Notes: a model not told the origin generated them from the sequence alone. DNA of 64,000 nucleotides from Pyxicephalus adspersus (GCF_032062135.1 NC_092860.1:130810755-130874754), one strand, 5' to 3'. Positions 1-12,649 are shown, numbered from the stretch's first letter. Program-made: numbers and translations.

Positions 1-1074
1 AAAAACACCATAAAACACCAATACACATTGTATACTATTTTTTTAACTTCTACAGCTGCAGTCAATGTGAGTATTACACAGGGCTTTTTATTTAGATTAC
101 AGAATATCAGGAACAGGGGATAAGGTTGAACTGAGTTCTGCTTACCATGGAGATCACCATGGAATGGTTGGACAATATTAGCCATGTGTGTGGTTGCACC
201 CTTCTCTCTCTATAGTTGTGCATGTTATATTTATATTTAATACCAGGCTTCAGTAAAATGCTCACCTTTATTTTCTAATCTTCATGGATCATAAAAGTCA
301 TGATATGAATTATTAATCCCTAGCATGGAGGGAAAACATCCTAAGGAAACAATATGGCAATGATTAAGATGGTCACACTGGTGCTTATGTAGTATAAAGC
401 AGGCAGGTACATCTGTGCCATATAGCTGGCCCTCGCACTATACTTCAAATGCCGTCAAGGTTCATTAAAGTTGTATTTAATATTAAGAGAGACCCCAGTT
501 GGTGGTAGAATAGACAAAGGCACAATAATCTGCTGTGTAATTGTGTTTTGCTTTTGTCGGAATGTGCACTTTAATATTTGTAGCTGCTGAGAACGGAACA
601 GGGCAACCAGATGCATTGCATCTCCTGAGCCCGGTAGGTGGGGGGGAAAGAGATTATGTTGCAAACGTTAATGCTGGCATTGCAATTTAGCTCATACAAA
701 CTAAAAGTGCATGATTGAAAAGTCATTTGTAGTGTATAATCATCATATTTAGGACAGTTGGAGTCCAGAGACCTACATCCTCCTCCACACTGTACATCAG
801 TGTGCTGTTGTACATCAGCATTTTTACCATTTTTCATTGCTAAAGGAATGATGAAGCTAATTGAAGATTAACTAAAAGATTAATTGCATGGCTGACTTTT
901 TATGAGTAATGGTCACAGCACAACATAACTGTTTTAAAACAGATGGGGACTAAGTAATGATGGTTTTTATTATGGTATTACATCATGTTAAAAGTTCCAT
1001 ATTAAAGACTGTTAACTGTTCTCTTAAAGTGGACACATACTAAAAGATTATAAAAGCTGCCATTGCTGAACTCA
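1..1074. other. Intergenic, nothing recognised
   Basis: AT-rich sequence with only short chance ORFs on both strands. Confidence 0.6.
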
Positions 1075-1082
1075 TTCTAAAG

Positions 1083-1169
1083 CAGTGGTCGCCAATCTTT
1101 TTTGGACCCATGGACCACTAAATTTCTCATTGGGTAATTTTCCAGGAGACCACAGCTTGGCGACCGTTT
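1083..1169. mobile_element. Miniature hAT-like element (87 bp)
   Basis: The left end CAGTGGTCGCCAATC matches the 53216 element and the right end is TTGGCGACCGTTT. A perfect 8-bp duplication TTCTAAAG flanks it (1075-1082 and 1170-1177). It retains little beyond its two ends, apparently a deletion derivative of the 12305/53216 family. Confidence 0.78.
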
Positions 1170-1858
1170 TTCTAAAGAGTCTGAATTGCATGAATGGTAA
1201 TCTTTTGCTTTTAGCAGTTGCAGTCATCTATCAGTATAGATCCATTTTTTTGTAAAACAATTATATGGTCCATTTTACAATTTGAAACCAATCGGATGGA
1301 TAGCATAGTTATAAGCCTAATTGTTAGATTTGTATTGATTTATTTTAGTTATAAGTATAATCTATATTACATTAACACTGAACGCATATAATAATGTATT
1401 TTATGTTGGTAAGCTTTCATTCATATTGTGCTGAATGTTTCCATAACTCTGTTTCAACTAAAGTTAATGAACTAAACGGTATACGCACAAACAATGCTGC
1501 ATGTTTTTCTAATGGTGGAAAGGGTCTGTTGAAAAGTAAAGATTTTCTAATGTTTTTTGCATTTTGTAGCACTTTTTTTTCACTTTTCCCCCACACATTG
1601 GTGTCTTCTCCATCAATTGTACAGAATGTGTCATTATTTTCTTTACATAGCACCCCCATTGACACCTTTAGTTCACATATAGAGCCTTGGGTTTTACCAA
1701 CCTCCTAACCACTTATTTATTAGGCAGTCAACAAAGACAAAGTTCCAAATCATCAGGAAGTTTTGAAGTCCATGAAGAAGCTATGATTTAAGTACAGTGT
1801 TGTACTTAATGGAACAGGTTTAGGTTGTCATCAAGGAAGATGGATAAAAGTAGACTTT

Positions 1859-2501
1859 NNNNNNNNNNNNNNNNNNNNNNNNNNNNNNNNNNNNNNNNNN
1901 NNNNNNNNNNNNNNNNNNNNNNNNNNNNNNNNNNNNNNNNNNNNNNNNNNNNNNNNNNNNNNNNNNNNNNNNNNNNNNNNNNNNNNNNNNNNNNNNNNNN
2001 NNNNNNNNNNNNNNNNNNNNNNNNNNNNNNNNNNNNNNNNNNNNNNNNNNNNNNNNNNNNNNNNNNNNNNNNNNNNNNNNNNNNNNNNNNNNNNNNNNNN
2101 NNNNNNNNNNNNNNNNNNNNNNNNNNNNNNNNNNNNNNNNNNNNNNNNNNNNNNNNNNNNNNNNNNNNNNNNNNNNNNNNNNNNNNNNNNNNNNNNNNNN
2201 NNNNNNNNNNNNNNNNNNNNNNNNNNNNNNNNNNNNNNNNNNNNNNNNNNNNNNNNNNNNNNNNNNNNNNNNNNNNNNNNNNNNNNNNNNNNNNNNNNNN
2301 NNNNNNNNNNNNNNNNNNNNNNNNNNNNNNNNNNNNNNNNNNNNNNNNNNNNNNNNNNNNNNNNNNNNNNNNNNNNNNNNNNNNNNNNNNNNNNNNNNNN
2401 NNNNNNNNNNNNNNNNNNNNNNNNNNNNNNNNNNNNNNNNNNNNNNNNNNNNNNNNNNNNNNNNNNNNNNNNNNNNNNNNNNNNNNNNNNNNNNNNNNNN
2501 N
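1859..2501. other. Assembly gap (643 N)
   Basis: A run of N. Any ORF spanning it is meaningless. Confidence 1.
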
Positions 2502-2894
2502 AACTCCACCTGGAATATTAACTTTTTGTTTGAGAATTAATTCCCATTTCTTCATCCTGTGCATGTGTGCCATGGTGCCATGTATTCCTATGAGGAGGAA
2601 TGTTTCTTTTAGAAGTATTGGGAGTCACATGAATCCTTCACAAAGGGCCATTACTTACATGAAACATTAAAAAATATACTGACACTTAATATGAAAGTCC
2701 ATACTAATGTATCTGATTAGAATCAAAAGAAAAGGAGAGACTGTCTGTAGTAAGAAGAAACGCTGCATTTCAACCCCATCTGGATGTTTTAGAAGACACA
2801 GTTTTTACCTAAGGCAATTAAGAGATACAATAGATAGATACTATTTCTGAAATGTTATTGCTTAATCTGAGTTATTAAAATGCAAAGTTTTGGA

Positions 2895-2953
2895 ATTTGC
2901 TAAGATGCATTTAGTTTTAATTTGTACAGCCTGAAGAAGGCATCTTAGCAAAT
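2895..2953. repeat. Hairpin with a perfect 14-bp stem
   Basis: ATTTGCTAAGATGC (2895-2908) and its exact complement (2940-2953) enclose a 31-nt loop ending CCTGAAGAAG. It could be part of an unclassified repeat or a chance hairpin. Confidence 0.5.
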
Positions 2954-3476
2954 CCTGAAGGCTTGCATTAAATAGTCAAGTTAACCAATAAAGGTTTTCA
3001 TGTGAAGCACACACTTTCTTCAATAAGGAATGGTTGGTATGGTAGAAGACTTTACTGTTGCTGAATTGCTTACTTAATAGTGAAAAAGCATTTGGTGGCT
3101 GGTAGGGTTGTATAATGTTCTGCTCCCGGAGGACCAGTGCTTTCTTCTTTTTTTACTGTTTTGTGCTTCTTTGGTTGGTAAAATCATCTACACTGCAACA
3201 CTATGCTGTACAATTTCCCAATGGTTTCCCAATGGTTGTTTTTAAACACTGAATTGTACTAATATGTGAATACTTTCACATCTTCTCCTCTTTCTATTAC
3301 ATCATCTGACTCACCTTTCCACCTCTCCTCTTCATGTAATCTGCTTTTAAATTACAACCTTCACCCCTCTGTGTGCCAAAACTCTCCAATGTCTGATTTG
3401 AAAATTGTCTCTTTAAAAGTTAAAACATTCAGTGTTCTAGAGAAACTTACCACCATTGTGTTTTTCCAGGAAAACC

Positions 3477-4112
3477 GGATACACTTTCATTAGTGAAGCT
3501 GGATGATCCAGCAAACCTGGAATGGATCTGGTCCAGGATTCGAAACATTTGCTAGCCCCCCTAGCGTTCTAATTCTGTCCGTATTTCCGCATTCAAAACG
3601 CGTTACATTTTATTGCATGGAAATTTATTTTGCATTGTAGGCCTGTAATTCTTAGGCATAACTCACCAAAATATGTGCAGTATTTAATAAATTTAATAAT
3701 AAACTTTAAATAAAAAAATGCAAAAATCTGTTAAATAAAAATACAGAAACCTGTACTATAACTGTACAGTAGCATGTATAATATAATTATATATATGTAT
3801 TATATAAAGATTTCTTTGTATTGGACTCAGTACAGCCATTTTGTATTGAATCCAATACAAAATTATTTGAATTTACTGCCGCTCCTCCCACCCGCACTGA
3901 GGGACCCATGCCGGGGGACGGGGGACAGAACAAGGTAAGTGTTTTTTTTTAATGTTTTTAGCTACCCCCAGTGTAACTCGGGATGACCGCTTTTAGCATG
4001 TAAAATCCACAGTCATACTCGGGATTACCGCTAGGGGGGCTAGCAAATTACTTTGAAGAAATCTATTCCAGGTTTGCTGGGTCACCCAGCTTCACTGGTG
4101 GAAGTGTATCCT
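3477..4112. mobile_element. Palindromic MITE split by a nested element
   Basis: The outer arms GGATACACTTTCATTAGTG... and ...CAC(T)GGTGGAAGTGTATCC are inverted repeats of each other. Their inner parts (CCAGCAAACCTGGAAT) continue the palindrome. Without the nested block at 3556-4039 the element would be about 148 bp. Confidence 0.7.
3556..4039. mobile_element. Nested CCTAGCG-type element (484 bp)
   Basis: The perfect terminal inverted repeat CCCCCCTAGCG / CGCTAGGGGGG is flanked by CTAG on both sides (3552-3555 and 4040-4043), consistent with a 4-bp duplication of the palindromic centre of the host MITE. It has an AT-rich body and a GC-rich right third. No ORF. Confidence 0.7.
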
Positions 4113-4305
4113 CTCCAACCTTTGTCTCCGACTCTGAGGATAGAAGAAGTGACACTTGAAGGGAGACTGAGGATCACAAAAAATAAAAACTGTTGGCACC
4201 TATAGAAACATTTACCCAACCTGCATGCACTGCCACCATTTGCAAACAATGGGATGTTCTGACAGGTACTTCTTGGCAAGAGACAAAAAAAGACTGGCAC
4301 ATACT

Positions 4306-4500
4306 GAGCCTGATTTAATAAAACTCTCCAAGACTGGAGAAGCAAGACTATCATGGGAGAACCTGAAATGTTTTTTTTAATCATTTGCTATTAGTTTGCA
4401 AATATTTTCAATCCTGGACCAGAACCAAAATGTTTTATTTGTTGGATCACCCAAGTTCTTCCTTGATGGCCTACCTTCTACAGTCTTAGATAGATTTAAT
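4306..4500. repeat. Palindromic MITE copy (same family as 3477)
   Basis: It carries the hallmark blocks of the family: AATAAAACTCTCCAAGACTGG, a central ATTTGCTATTAGTTTGCAAAT, and GGATCACCCAAGTTCTTCC with TACAGTCTTAGATAG at the other arm. Confidence 0.6.
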
Positions 4501-4580
4501 ATATCATTATGTGCCAGTCCTCTTCTCTCTCTTGCACATCCCTGTTGGTCAGTGAGCCAGCCACCAAAGTAATGGAAAAA

Positions 4581-5475
4581 CATGTAGTCCCTGGGTTACA
4601 TACGAGATAGGGACTGTATGTTTGTTCTTAAGTTGAATTTGTATGTAAGTTGGAACAGGTACATTATTTTAATAAATGCAATTAGGACAGATGTTTGTAT
4701 CAACATATTATTAGGCAGCGTGGTGTAAAATACTGTAAAAAATCCTCATTGTGAGTTAATCACGAACAAAGCAAAAAAAAATCAAAGCAAAAAAAAAAAA
4801 TCTTTATGGAGCCTAGACATTCATTAACTTCTACAGTAAACTGTGCTTTGATATGCAAAATAAACAACTGGAGAGTTTGTCATTAAAAAGTTACAAGATA
4901 ATCAAAAAGAGCTAAGTCTCAGCTGTGTTTGGGAAATGATTTATTCTGCAAGTCATGGGAACCGCCCCCCTCCCCCCATTAACCTCCCTAGCGGTACATT
5001 GGTATTCATGAAAATTTATTTTACAGTATAATGTAACAGTATGAGTATAATAAAGTTTGAAACACAAATTCATGTAAAAATAATAAATTGAATAAATAAA
5101 AAAATATATATTTAAAAAAAACAAAACATTTAAAAAAAAATACATATTATACTCATACTAATATATATACTGTAAAATAAATGTTCTTGAAAACAATGTA
5201 CTGCTTTTACACATATAAATCCAATGTATTGCATTCAATACAGTTATTTTGTATTGAATGCAATACAAATTGATTTTGGATTTCCCGCCCCGCCCCACCG
5301 GCAACGTACTCACGCACCGACATCACCGGGAACTCCCCGGTGACTCATTGGATGCTGAAGCCGGCCAAAGGAAGAAGGAAGAAGACATAGATCGCGATGA
5401 TGGACGGTGCAGGGAAACCCTGTTCGTATCTAGCCCCGTTCGTATGTCGGATGTCCTTAACTTGGGGACTACCTG
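4581..5475. mobile_element. CAGGTAGTCCC-family element carrying a nested insertion
   Basis: It has the same ends and body as the 10756 element, but the right half is split by a foreign block from about 4981 to 5395. That block begins TTAACCTCCCTAGCGGTA, contains TATTGAATGCAATAC and ends GC-rich. The outer sequence resumes at GTTCGTATCTAG. No clean duplication was found at the outer borders. Confidence 0.65.
4981..5395. mobile_element. CCTAGCGGT-type element nested in the 4581-5475 copy
   Basis: It starts TTAACCTCCCTAGCGGTA and shares with the 3556-4039 element the terminal CCTAGCG, the AT-rich middle and the hairpin TATTGAATxCAATAC followed by a GC-rich stretch. The right terminus is not distinct, so its end is approximate. 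Confidence 0.5.
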
Positions 5476-6479
5476 TACAAGAATGTGGAGGGGTGGGAAG
5501 CAAAAGCTGGTAGCAAGTCCCAGGACTGCCTAAAGAGCAGGAGTTTGCTTGTTAGAATGGCTATTTGGATGGAGTAAAAATGTATTTTGTCAGATAGCTG
5601 TGTATCTAGAAACATTAGAATACGTTTCAATGTAGAATAAACTTTCTATTCTTTAGTACCATGCCCTGCCCATGTACACCTTTCTTGTGCTAGTTATAAA
5701 TTGATTTGAGCAGCTGACATTATTCTCTTTTTTTGTAGGAAGCATGGTGTAGACCCAATTTTTTAAACTAAGTATGATTCCATGATTCATTATGATTTTT
5801 AATTTATTTCCATACACTTACAATACATTGTGGTCATGTTAAATTTTAGAAATAGTTTTATAATAGCGTTTGATTTCTTTTTTTCAATTTAGTGTGAATT
5901 CTTTCAGGTGCCAGCTTGGGTCAGCACTGATCTCAACACAAATGATCTCCCCTCTCAGCCAGCCATCCAGACACCTGCTACCTTTTCTAAAGATATAACA
6001 GTTTTCAACAAGAATAAAAATTGAGAAGGACCCTGAACAGCTGGCTCTGGTAACTCCACCATCTTATAGATTGCAGCCACCTGGACATGTGCTGACCTAA
6101 GACTATCATGAAAGTCACTGTAAAGTTTTCGGTTACGCTTCAAGTAAAAATAGCCGAGGATTCTGCCACCTGGAGGTTCCTCAATGACGTCATTAGGAAT
6201 AGTGATTTATTTCACAAAGCTCATTCAGACAGGCTTGGCGCTGTCCACGTTAAACATTCTGCAGCTTCCTACGTCAATACAAACAATGGAGCTTGTAGTA
6301 TTTCTGTACGAGTGATGATAAGCATGTGCTAATAATTTCTATAAAGAAGATAAAATTGCTTTGATATAGTAATAACATTATGGAAAGGATTTCAAATTTA
6401 ATTTCCAATTAAAAAATCTCCTTTACTCAATTCAATGTGCAATTTTATAAATAATTAAAAATTAATTATACCGTGCTTG
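5476..6479. other. Intergenic, nothing recognised
   Basis: AT-rich. Short frames near 5955-6332 overlap on both strands and show no family features. Confidence 0.55.
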
Positions 6480-6803
6480 TTAAAATACCACTAAACTCTT
6501 ACAATGAATGGTATACCAATATATGTTTTGCTCCTATTGTCTGCTCATTTAAAAGAGCACTCAAAACCCATTTTTTTCAAATGCCTACCCGCCTTCTTCT
6601 GTCTCTTAAAACCCTCACTACATCCCCCCACTACCTATTGTGTGTTACTTCCCCCACCTCTTAGATTGTAAGCTCTTTGGGCAGGGTCCTCTCCTCCTCC
6701 TCCTCCTCCTCCTGTGTCACTGTCTGTATTTGTCATTTGCATCTCCTAATTAATGTATACCGTTGAGTAATATGTTGATGCCATATAAATCCTGTTTATT
6801 ATT
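6480..6803 (+). mobile_element. LINE (L2/CR1-type) 3' end
   Basis: The reading frame [11 protein letters not shown]...LLLSLKTL is the C-terminus of an L2-like ORF2. It is followed by TTAGATTGTAAGCTC, a CTCCTCCTCC run, TGTCACTGTCTGTATT and the tail ATATAAATCCTGTTTATTAT. It is a 5'-truncated copy. Confidence 0.7.
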
Positions 6804-6980
6804 ATGAATATTATTATTATTAATAATAATAATAATAATAATATTAATAATAATAGTATTGGGCAACATATCCACACTGTAATGAACAATATGGTACAGA
6901 TTGTGTTTTGCTCCATGAACTGCATATGAGCTGCGTAATATGTTGCCGCTATAATAATAATAATAATAATAATATATATA
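6795..6980. repeat. (TTA)n/(TAA)n microsatellites
   Basis: Two ATT/AAT tracts (about 6795-6857 and 6949-6978) follow the LINE tail. They probably grew from its 3' end. Confidence 0.85.
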
Positions 6981-7224
6981 TTTTATACATGATTGATTAA
7001 CTCAACCCCTGAGTTGTTAGGTCTTGAATACTCCAATAGCAAAAGATCTAATTTCTGGCCTTGGCACAGCAACATTACATATTCTAGCTACACTTACATT
7101 TTCTCCATAATGTAAAATAATAAGCAAAATCTCAACAGGAAAAATTGGAAGCCACTGTTACCCCACTAGCAATTAATGATCGGCAGTGTTTTGTCCAGCA
7201 ATGGATACATATGCATTAAGGGAT

Positions 7225-7385
7225 TCATTTATGAAAGCTTTCTGAGAACCTGGGTGATACAGCATACCTGAAATTGATTTAGGATTGAAAACATTTGCTA
7301 ACAAATACCAAATAAATCTAGGATTGCTAAATTCTCCCATGATGGTCTATATTCTTCAGTCTTGAAGAGCTTTAATAAATAAAGC
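7225..7385. repeat. Palindromic MITE copy
   Basis: GAGAACCTGGGTGATACAGC faces AATTCTCCCATGATGGTCTA across GATTGAAAACATTTGCTAAC. It ends CTTGAAGAGCTTTAATAAAT, as in the other copies. Confidence 0.6.
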
Positions 7386-7864
7386 CTATTGAATTATGCT
7401 TTGGTGCCATTAACCTTAAGTGTTTTCAGATGCCTGTATTTGGTATGAGGAAGTCATGTTGCTGGTGTAAGCAAACAATTATCATATCTAATTAAGCCTA
7501 CTAATTAGTATATGGATTGTACAATCAATAAATATATATACTTATCTATCTCATTACATTTTGCCCCAATCCAGGTAATTATTTATTATCTATATTGCTC
7601 CAGTCAATCAATGAAATCATACCCACACCCAAATCAACTAAAATATATAGTACCTCATTCAATTAACTAGCATTATAATTAATCTACACACAATCCCACA
7701 ATCAATTGGTATATTTAAATTCCTCCAATCAATCAATGGTTGCAGCATGTCTGATTAACCTGGCTATAACCCTGGGATTGAGCTGGTTATAGCCGTACTC
7801 TAGTTTTTGATACATACTGGCACTGATAATGGGCTTTTTTATTAGATTAAAGCAAAACAACTGA

Positions 7865-8124
7865 GCAGCACGGTGGCTCAGAGGTTAGCACTCTGGCCTT
7901 TGCAGTGCTAGGTTTCAAAGCCAGGACAATATCTGCATGGAGTTTGTAGGTTCTTCCCAGGTTTGCATGGGTTTCCTGTATTAAAGGACTGTATTAAAAG
8001 ACATATGACTATGTTAGGGACATTAGATTGTGAGCCCTTTTGAGGGACAGCCAGTGACATGACTATGGACTTGTACAGCGCTGCGTAATATGTCAGTGCT
8101 AAAAATACTATGTAATAATAATAT
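7865..8124 (+). mobile_element. tRNA-derived SINE
   Basis: The head GCAGCACGGTGGCTCAGAGG contains an A-box-like TGGCTCAGAGG and a degenerate B box (GGTTTCAAAGCC), the internal RNA polymerase III promoter of a tRNA. The body continues ATCTGCATGGAGTTTGTAGG and TTAGATTGTGAGCCC, with the tail GCGCTGCGTAATATG and (TAA)n. Confidence 0.8.
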
Positions 8125-9454
8125 TTAGAATATTTTTTTAGGTGAAAGATTAAATCCCCTATCAGTTTTCAGGGGGAGAATTTGGAATATTTTCCTAAAT
8201 CCTTTGCCAAAACAAAATGATAGGTAATGTCCTTATTGTGAAACTATTCTTGAACAATTGTCACCATGCCAGTTGACTACACTGAAGGATTTTTTCTCTT
8301 CTGTTTTGGTGACAAGTGTAAAATTATCAGAACAATAAGGACAGAGACATGATTTTTTTAATATTTTCTAGAAGTGTGTCACCCAATATGTGTGTGAGAT
8401 CGGGTGGCATAGGAAGAAGAGGAAGCACATAGCAGTGCTTGGCTTACATACTGCAGCAGGGTGAAGAAGAAATCTGGGAGGGCGTTGGACCATCTTGACT
8501 AGGATCGCGGATGGATCAACTTGAAAGATAAGTGTTATTGGGTTCAGAGGAAGATATGATTATATATATATATATAGGTATTAGGCATTCAAAGATTTGT
8601 TGTGTAAACCATCACATGGTGATGTTGCTGCTGCTTAGGCACCCGGTCACAAAAAGGTTGAAACTTTGAAAATTCAGATACCTCTGCTACTGTTTTTTAA
8701 AATAAAAGTTTGTGTTTATTACTTTTAGTGAAATTGCTCTTTTGTAAATTGGATTTAGAAAGTCATTTTATTTCTCTGCATTAATTTATCCTGTGTGAAC
8801 AAGTTACACTGATAGTACTTTAATATGTGTTAAATACTTCAATGTTTTAGGCTTCATTAAAGTTATAATTGCATCAGTATAATTAAAAGTCGGTCCTCAG
8901 TCGCTGTTTATGGGAACTCTGGGTTGGCTCTATGTTGATTATTATACAGGGGGTGATAAGAACAGCAAATAAATCATTCAAAAGTGGTTTAGGAATACCA
9001 TTCAATATTTACTGAATGTGTTGGTAATAAGGACAATTACATTTGGAAATATCTAAAACACTAAAGACTTTTGTCCTTCATAACGTTATAGTAAGACAAA
9101 GAATTCTATTTTTTTACATAATAAGGTCTGATCATAAATGTTTTCACCTTTTTCCCAAAATGTACACATTTTTTACTTGGATTCAGTAAGAAAATGTGTG
9201 AATCGACTTTTACTCATGATTCATACGTTTTCTAATTTAATCCAGTGTTAAATATGTGAATTTAAATAGTAACATTTAGAACCTCTATCAGGTTTTGTTT
9301 TTTTCTTTATGCTTATGTCTTATGCTTCGTGTTTTTTTAGAACATGTACAAACTATTGTCATTCAATGCCAGCTTACCATTTATACATTTCTAAAGTATA
9401 TATACAAAGTCTATAGCGCAAACATGCATAAATCATTTATTTTAGGCCTATAAA
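8125..9454. other. Intergenic, nothing recognised
   Basis: AT-rich stretch with a short (TA)n at about 8561. No gene, RNA or clear repeat ends seen. Confidence 0.55.
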
Positions 9455-9960
9455 TTACTTAAAGCAGACCTATCAACAAAATTTTCACAGCCTTTTTATG
9501 TAAAGTATTTTTTTTTCTCTAACACCCTTTTTTTAAAAAAGAGTGAAGCCCCTCCCCGTCTTTACTGCCACGGCGCTGAAGACTAAATTTGAAGCACAGA
9601 GCCTCCTGGGATACCCGGGTCAGGCATCCCTGGCTGCCCCTACTGTGCATGCCTGATCTTGGAGAAGAGGCTTTTTCCCACATTGGGAGATATAAATGCA
9701 GATCTCATGCGTGCATGCTTTTTTCCCATTACAGCATGCTACATCACCCAATCTTGCACCTGAGCAGTGAAGAATGACCGCAGGAAGAAGACCGATAAGG
9801 ATGGCGGCGCCTGACGAAGGAGGATTCCAGGACAGCACAGCACCCAAACTTCTCCAGCAGGATCAGGGGATTTGAAGAATTAAGGTTAAGATAAGGTAAT
9901 TTTTTTTTCAATTCCCCCGTCAACAGCCACATTTATTTTCTGAAAGAGAACCTGTAGAAT
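9455..9960. repeat. Interspersed repeat, GC-rich centre
   Basis: It starts TTAAAGCAGACCTATC and contains CCCGTCTTTACTGCCACGGC and GAGCCTCCTGGGATACCCGG. Related blocks occur at 15785-15985 and 28780-29210. It looks like a non-autonomous DNA element whose ends I cannot fix. Confidence 0.5.
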
Positions 9961-10755
9961 AAAAGATGGCAGATGCAGAGGTAAACCCTAAATAATGTCT
10001 CTAGAATATACCGAATGTTACCTGATGTGGGTGGGTAGGTTGTAATTTTTTATAATTTTTATTTTTTTTTACATTTTTTTCTAGGGTTCTAAATAATTTA
10101 TAATATTCCTTCTTTTTCAACACATGTTATATCACTACCAATTACAAAATACTCCTTTGGAGTGCATGTGTGCCTTCTGCGTGTTTACTTATTTTTGAAA
10201 TGGCTGGAAACACTTTTTTCCATTAACTTTATTGTTTAGGAGAATTACAGATATACTATAATGAGATATGTAGGTTCTATTGGACTTCTGATGTCTCCTT
10301 TGCTTTCTGCTCCAGTAAATCAAATAAAAAATTGTCTTTTTAGAACTCCAAACCAGAAGTGCTCAGAGCTGAGGGGATAACTTTATATGATATGGCTTGG
10401 ATAGTATGCATGTGCATTTCCAGGTTCTAGTAGGACATCAGTAAATACATTTTCATAGATCATTCTCTATAGGCTGCTGGTAACTGGGTAGGGGGTGCAA
10501 TTCACTGTCCTACAGAAGTGATTGGGCAGCTTTACAGTCACCCAGGTTGCTTCTACAGTAAAGCTGGGTGCTGACATTCCAAAAAAGGTTTAGGTATTTG
10601 TAGTTATTAATTATTGGTGGGTATAAATTATTATTTAAGTATATTACAAGTAAATCATCCTATAAATATAGGAATACAGAAAGGCAATATCTTCTTTGGA
10701 AAGACAAAAATATGTAGCAAAAAATATATTTTGTTAGTTTGACCAGTGCTATAAA

Positions 10756-11215
10756 CAGGTAGTCCCCGGGTTACATACAAGATAGGGACTGTAGGTTTGT
10801 TCATAAGTTGAATTTGTATGTAAGTCGGAACAGGTACATTATTTTGATAAATGCAATTAGGACAGATGTTTGTCTCAACATATTATTAGACAGTATGGTG
10901 TCAGTTACTGTATAAAATCCTCACTGTGAGGTAATCACAAACAAAGAAAAAAAAAAACTTTATGGAGCCTAGACATTCATTAACTTCTGGAGCAAGCTGT
11001 GCTTTGATATGCAAAAGGAAACAACTGCAGAGTTTGTCTTGGTCATTAAACAGTTACAAGAGGTTGCAGAACAGCAAATGACTTCTTCTGCAAGTCATGT
11101 GAACCGCCTCCTCCCCCTCATCAAGCCTCCATCCTGCACATCAACGAGCAGGGAAGCCCCGTTCGTATCTAGGAGTCATCCGTATGTTGGATGTCCTTAA
11201 CTCAGGGACTACCTG
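10756..11215. mobile_element. Inverted-repeat DNA element, CAGGTAGTCCC family (460 bp)
   Basis: The termini CAGGTAGTCCCCGGGTTA and CTCAGGGACTACCTG are inverted repeats, flanked by a direct repeat TATAAA (10750-10755 and 11216-11221). The interior ends with GTTCGTATCTAGG and TATGTTGGATGTCC, which also occur in the 4581-5475 copy. There is no transposase ORF. Superfamily unclear. Confidence 0.75.
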
Positions 11216-11221
11216 TATAAA

Positions 11222-12296
11222 CCTATTTTGTTACTGTAGATAAGAAATGCAGATTTTGTTCTCTTTAACTTATGACTTGAATACCATCTGATCACCTTTA
11301 CAGCACCTCTCCTTCTACATGTGACATTTTAACTACTCTACTATTGTCTGAACATTCAGAGACTCCAGACATGCAGCTCACTTCTTTTTATTCCTTTATA
11401 TGCACAATCTCCATATCTGCTAATTGTATTTTCAAAATAAAAGTGCAAGATTTATTCTGGTGATTTGTTGCGCGTTTAAACAATAAACAATAAAATATGC
11501 CCAAAGTACTTAGATGAAGGCTCTTTTCTTTTGGTATTTCTTGAATGACCAATGCCCTCAAGTGTGAAAACAAGGGACAGAGAATTTTGAAGAATATGGC
11601 ATTGACCTGCTTCGGATGTATCTAGCTTACCCCTTTCTCTCGGTTTTGTCATTATGTATATACTGGGGCAGGTAAGTAGTACCTTTACATAACTTTATAT
11701 GATATGACTTGGATAGTTATGCATTTGCTTTCCATTTCCATATCCATGTCTATTTCCCCTTACTTCCTGTGATCATGTAAAAATCAAAGTAAGAAACAAA
11801 TCTCCCAGGAAGGATACAGGCAGCAATTAAAATCCAACAACGGATTCCATTCTTTAAGGACCGAATGGAAAAACACTTTTCCATTGAATTCAAAAAAGAA
11901 AAAAAAAGTTGGGGCTATATTGTGTCTTTAGGAAACATGTCTGTACAGAGCAGGCTTTCTTTTTAACATAGGGAAACGCTTGAGATCTTCGGGGATCCAT
12001 GAGAATAACAATTTTCACAGCTCACAGTACATTATTACAGTGTGAAGGTCAGTTGGAAGAATGCTGGCCATAGGGATGAAAACCACCCTTACAGCAAAAG
12101 AGATCATTGGTGTCAGTTAAACTGCCCTAGAAGATCCAAATTGCTCATTGCTGAAGGAACCCCTAGCAACTTTTGGTGTGGCTCCACAGAACACTGATTA
12201 AGAAACACTGATTTGTATGGTTTTTACTATTTTTACTATTTTTGATTTGAACTACATGTCCCATAATGTAAGTTTTTACATTCAGTAGGTTTAATG
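11222..12296. other. Intergenic, nothing recognised
   Basis: No supported coding or repeat structure. Confidence 0.5.
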
Positions 12297-12304
12297 CTCT
12301 ACAG

Positions 12305-12641
12305 CAGAGGTCCCCAACCCTTGGTCCGCAGCCCACTAGGCCATTTGACAGGTGGGCCTTGGCTCTGACTGGTGCACCCACCAGCGGGATCAGGAGAAGG
12401 GCCCCGCTTATGGGGGGGGTGCACCGGCCAAAGCTGCAGACCGCGTTTTCTGGAAACATTGCAGGCTCAGAGCGGTGGGCGAGTCTGATCCTGTGATGGG
12501 AGAGTGGGCAGGTTTTGGCATCATAACGTCACTCTGGGGGGAAGTTTCTTCCCCTTTGAGTGACACACGGCTCCCCGCACATGCGCAGTCTGTATCCATG
12601 CATTTAGTGGTCCGCGACGTGCAAAAGGTTGGGGACCGCTG
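12305..12641. mobile_element. Non-autonomous hAT-like element (337 bp)
   Basis: The terminal inverted repeat is CAGAGGTCCCCAACC / GGTTGGGGACCGCTG, flanked by a perfect 8-bp duplication CTCTACAG (12297-12304 and 12642-12649). The interior is GC-rich and shares blocks such as GATGGGAGAGTGGGC with the element at 53216, in opposite orientation. ORFs in it are fortuitous. Confidence 0.88.
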
Positions 12642-12649
12642 CTCTACAG

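Noticed and set aside
1806..2670. Long ORFs of 229-281 codons on both strands
   Set aside because: They consist almost entirely of the N gap (1859-2501).
7865..7930. Functional tRNA gene
   Set aside because: The A-box and degenerate B-box-like elements belong to a SINE head. A cloverleaf is not intact and SINE body sequence follows.
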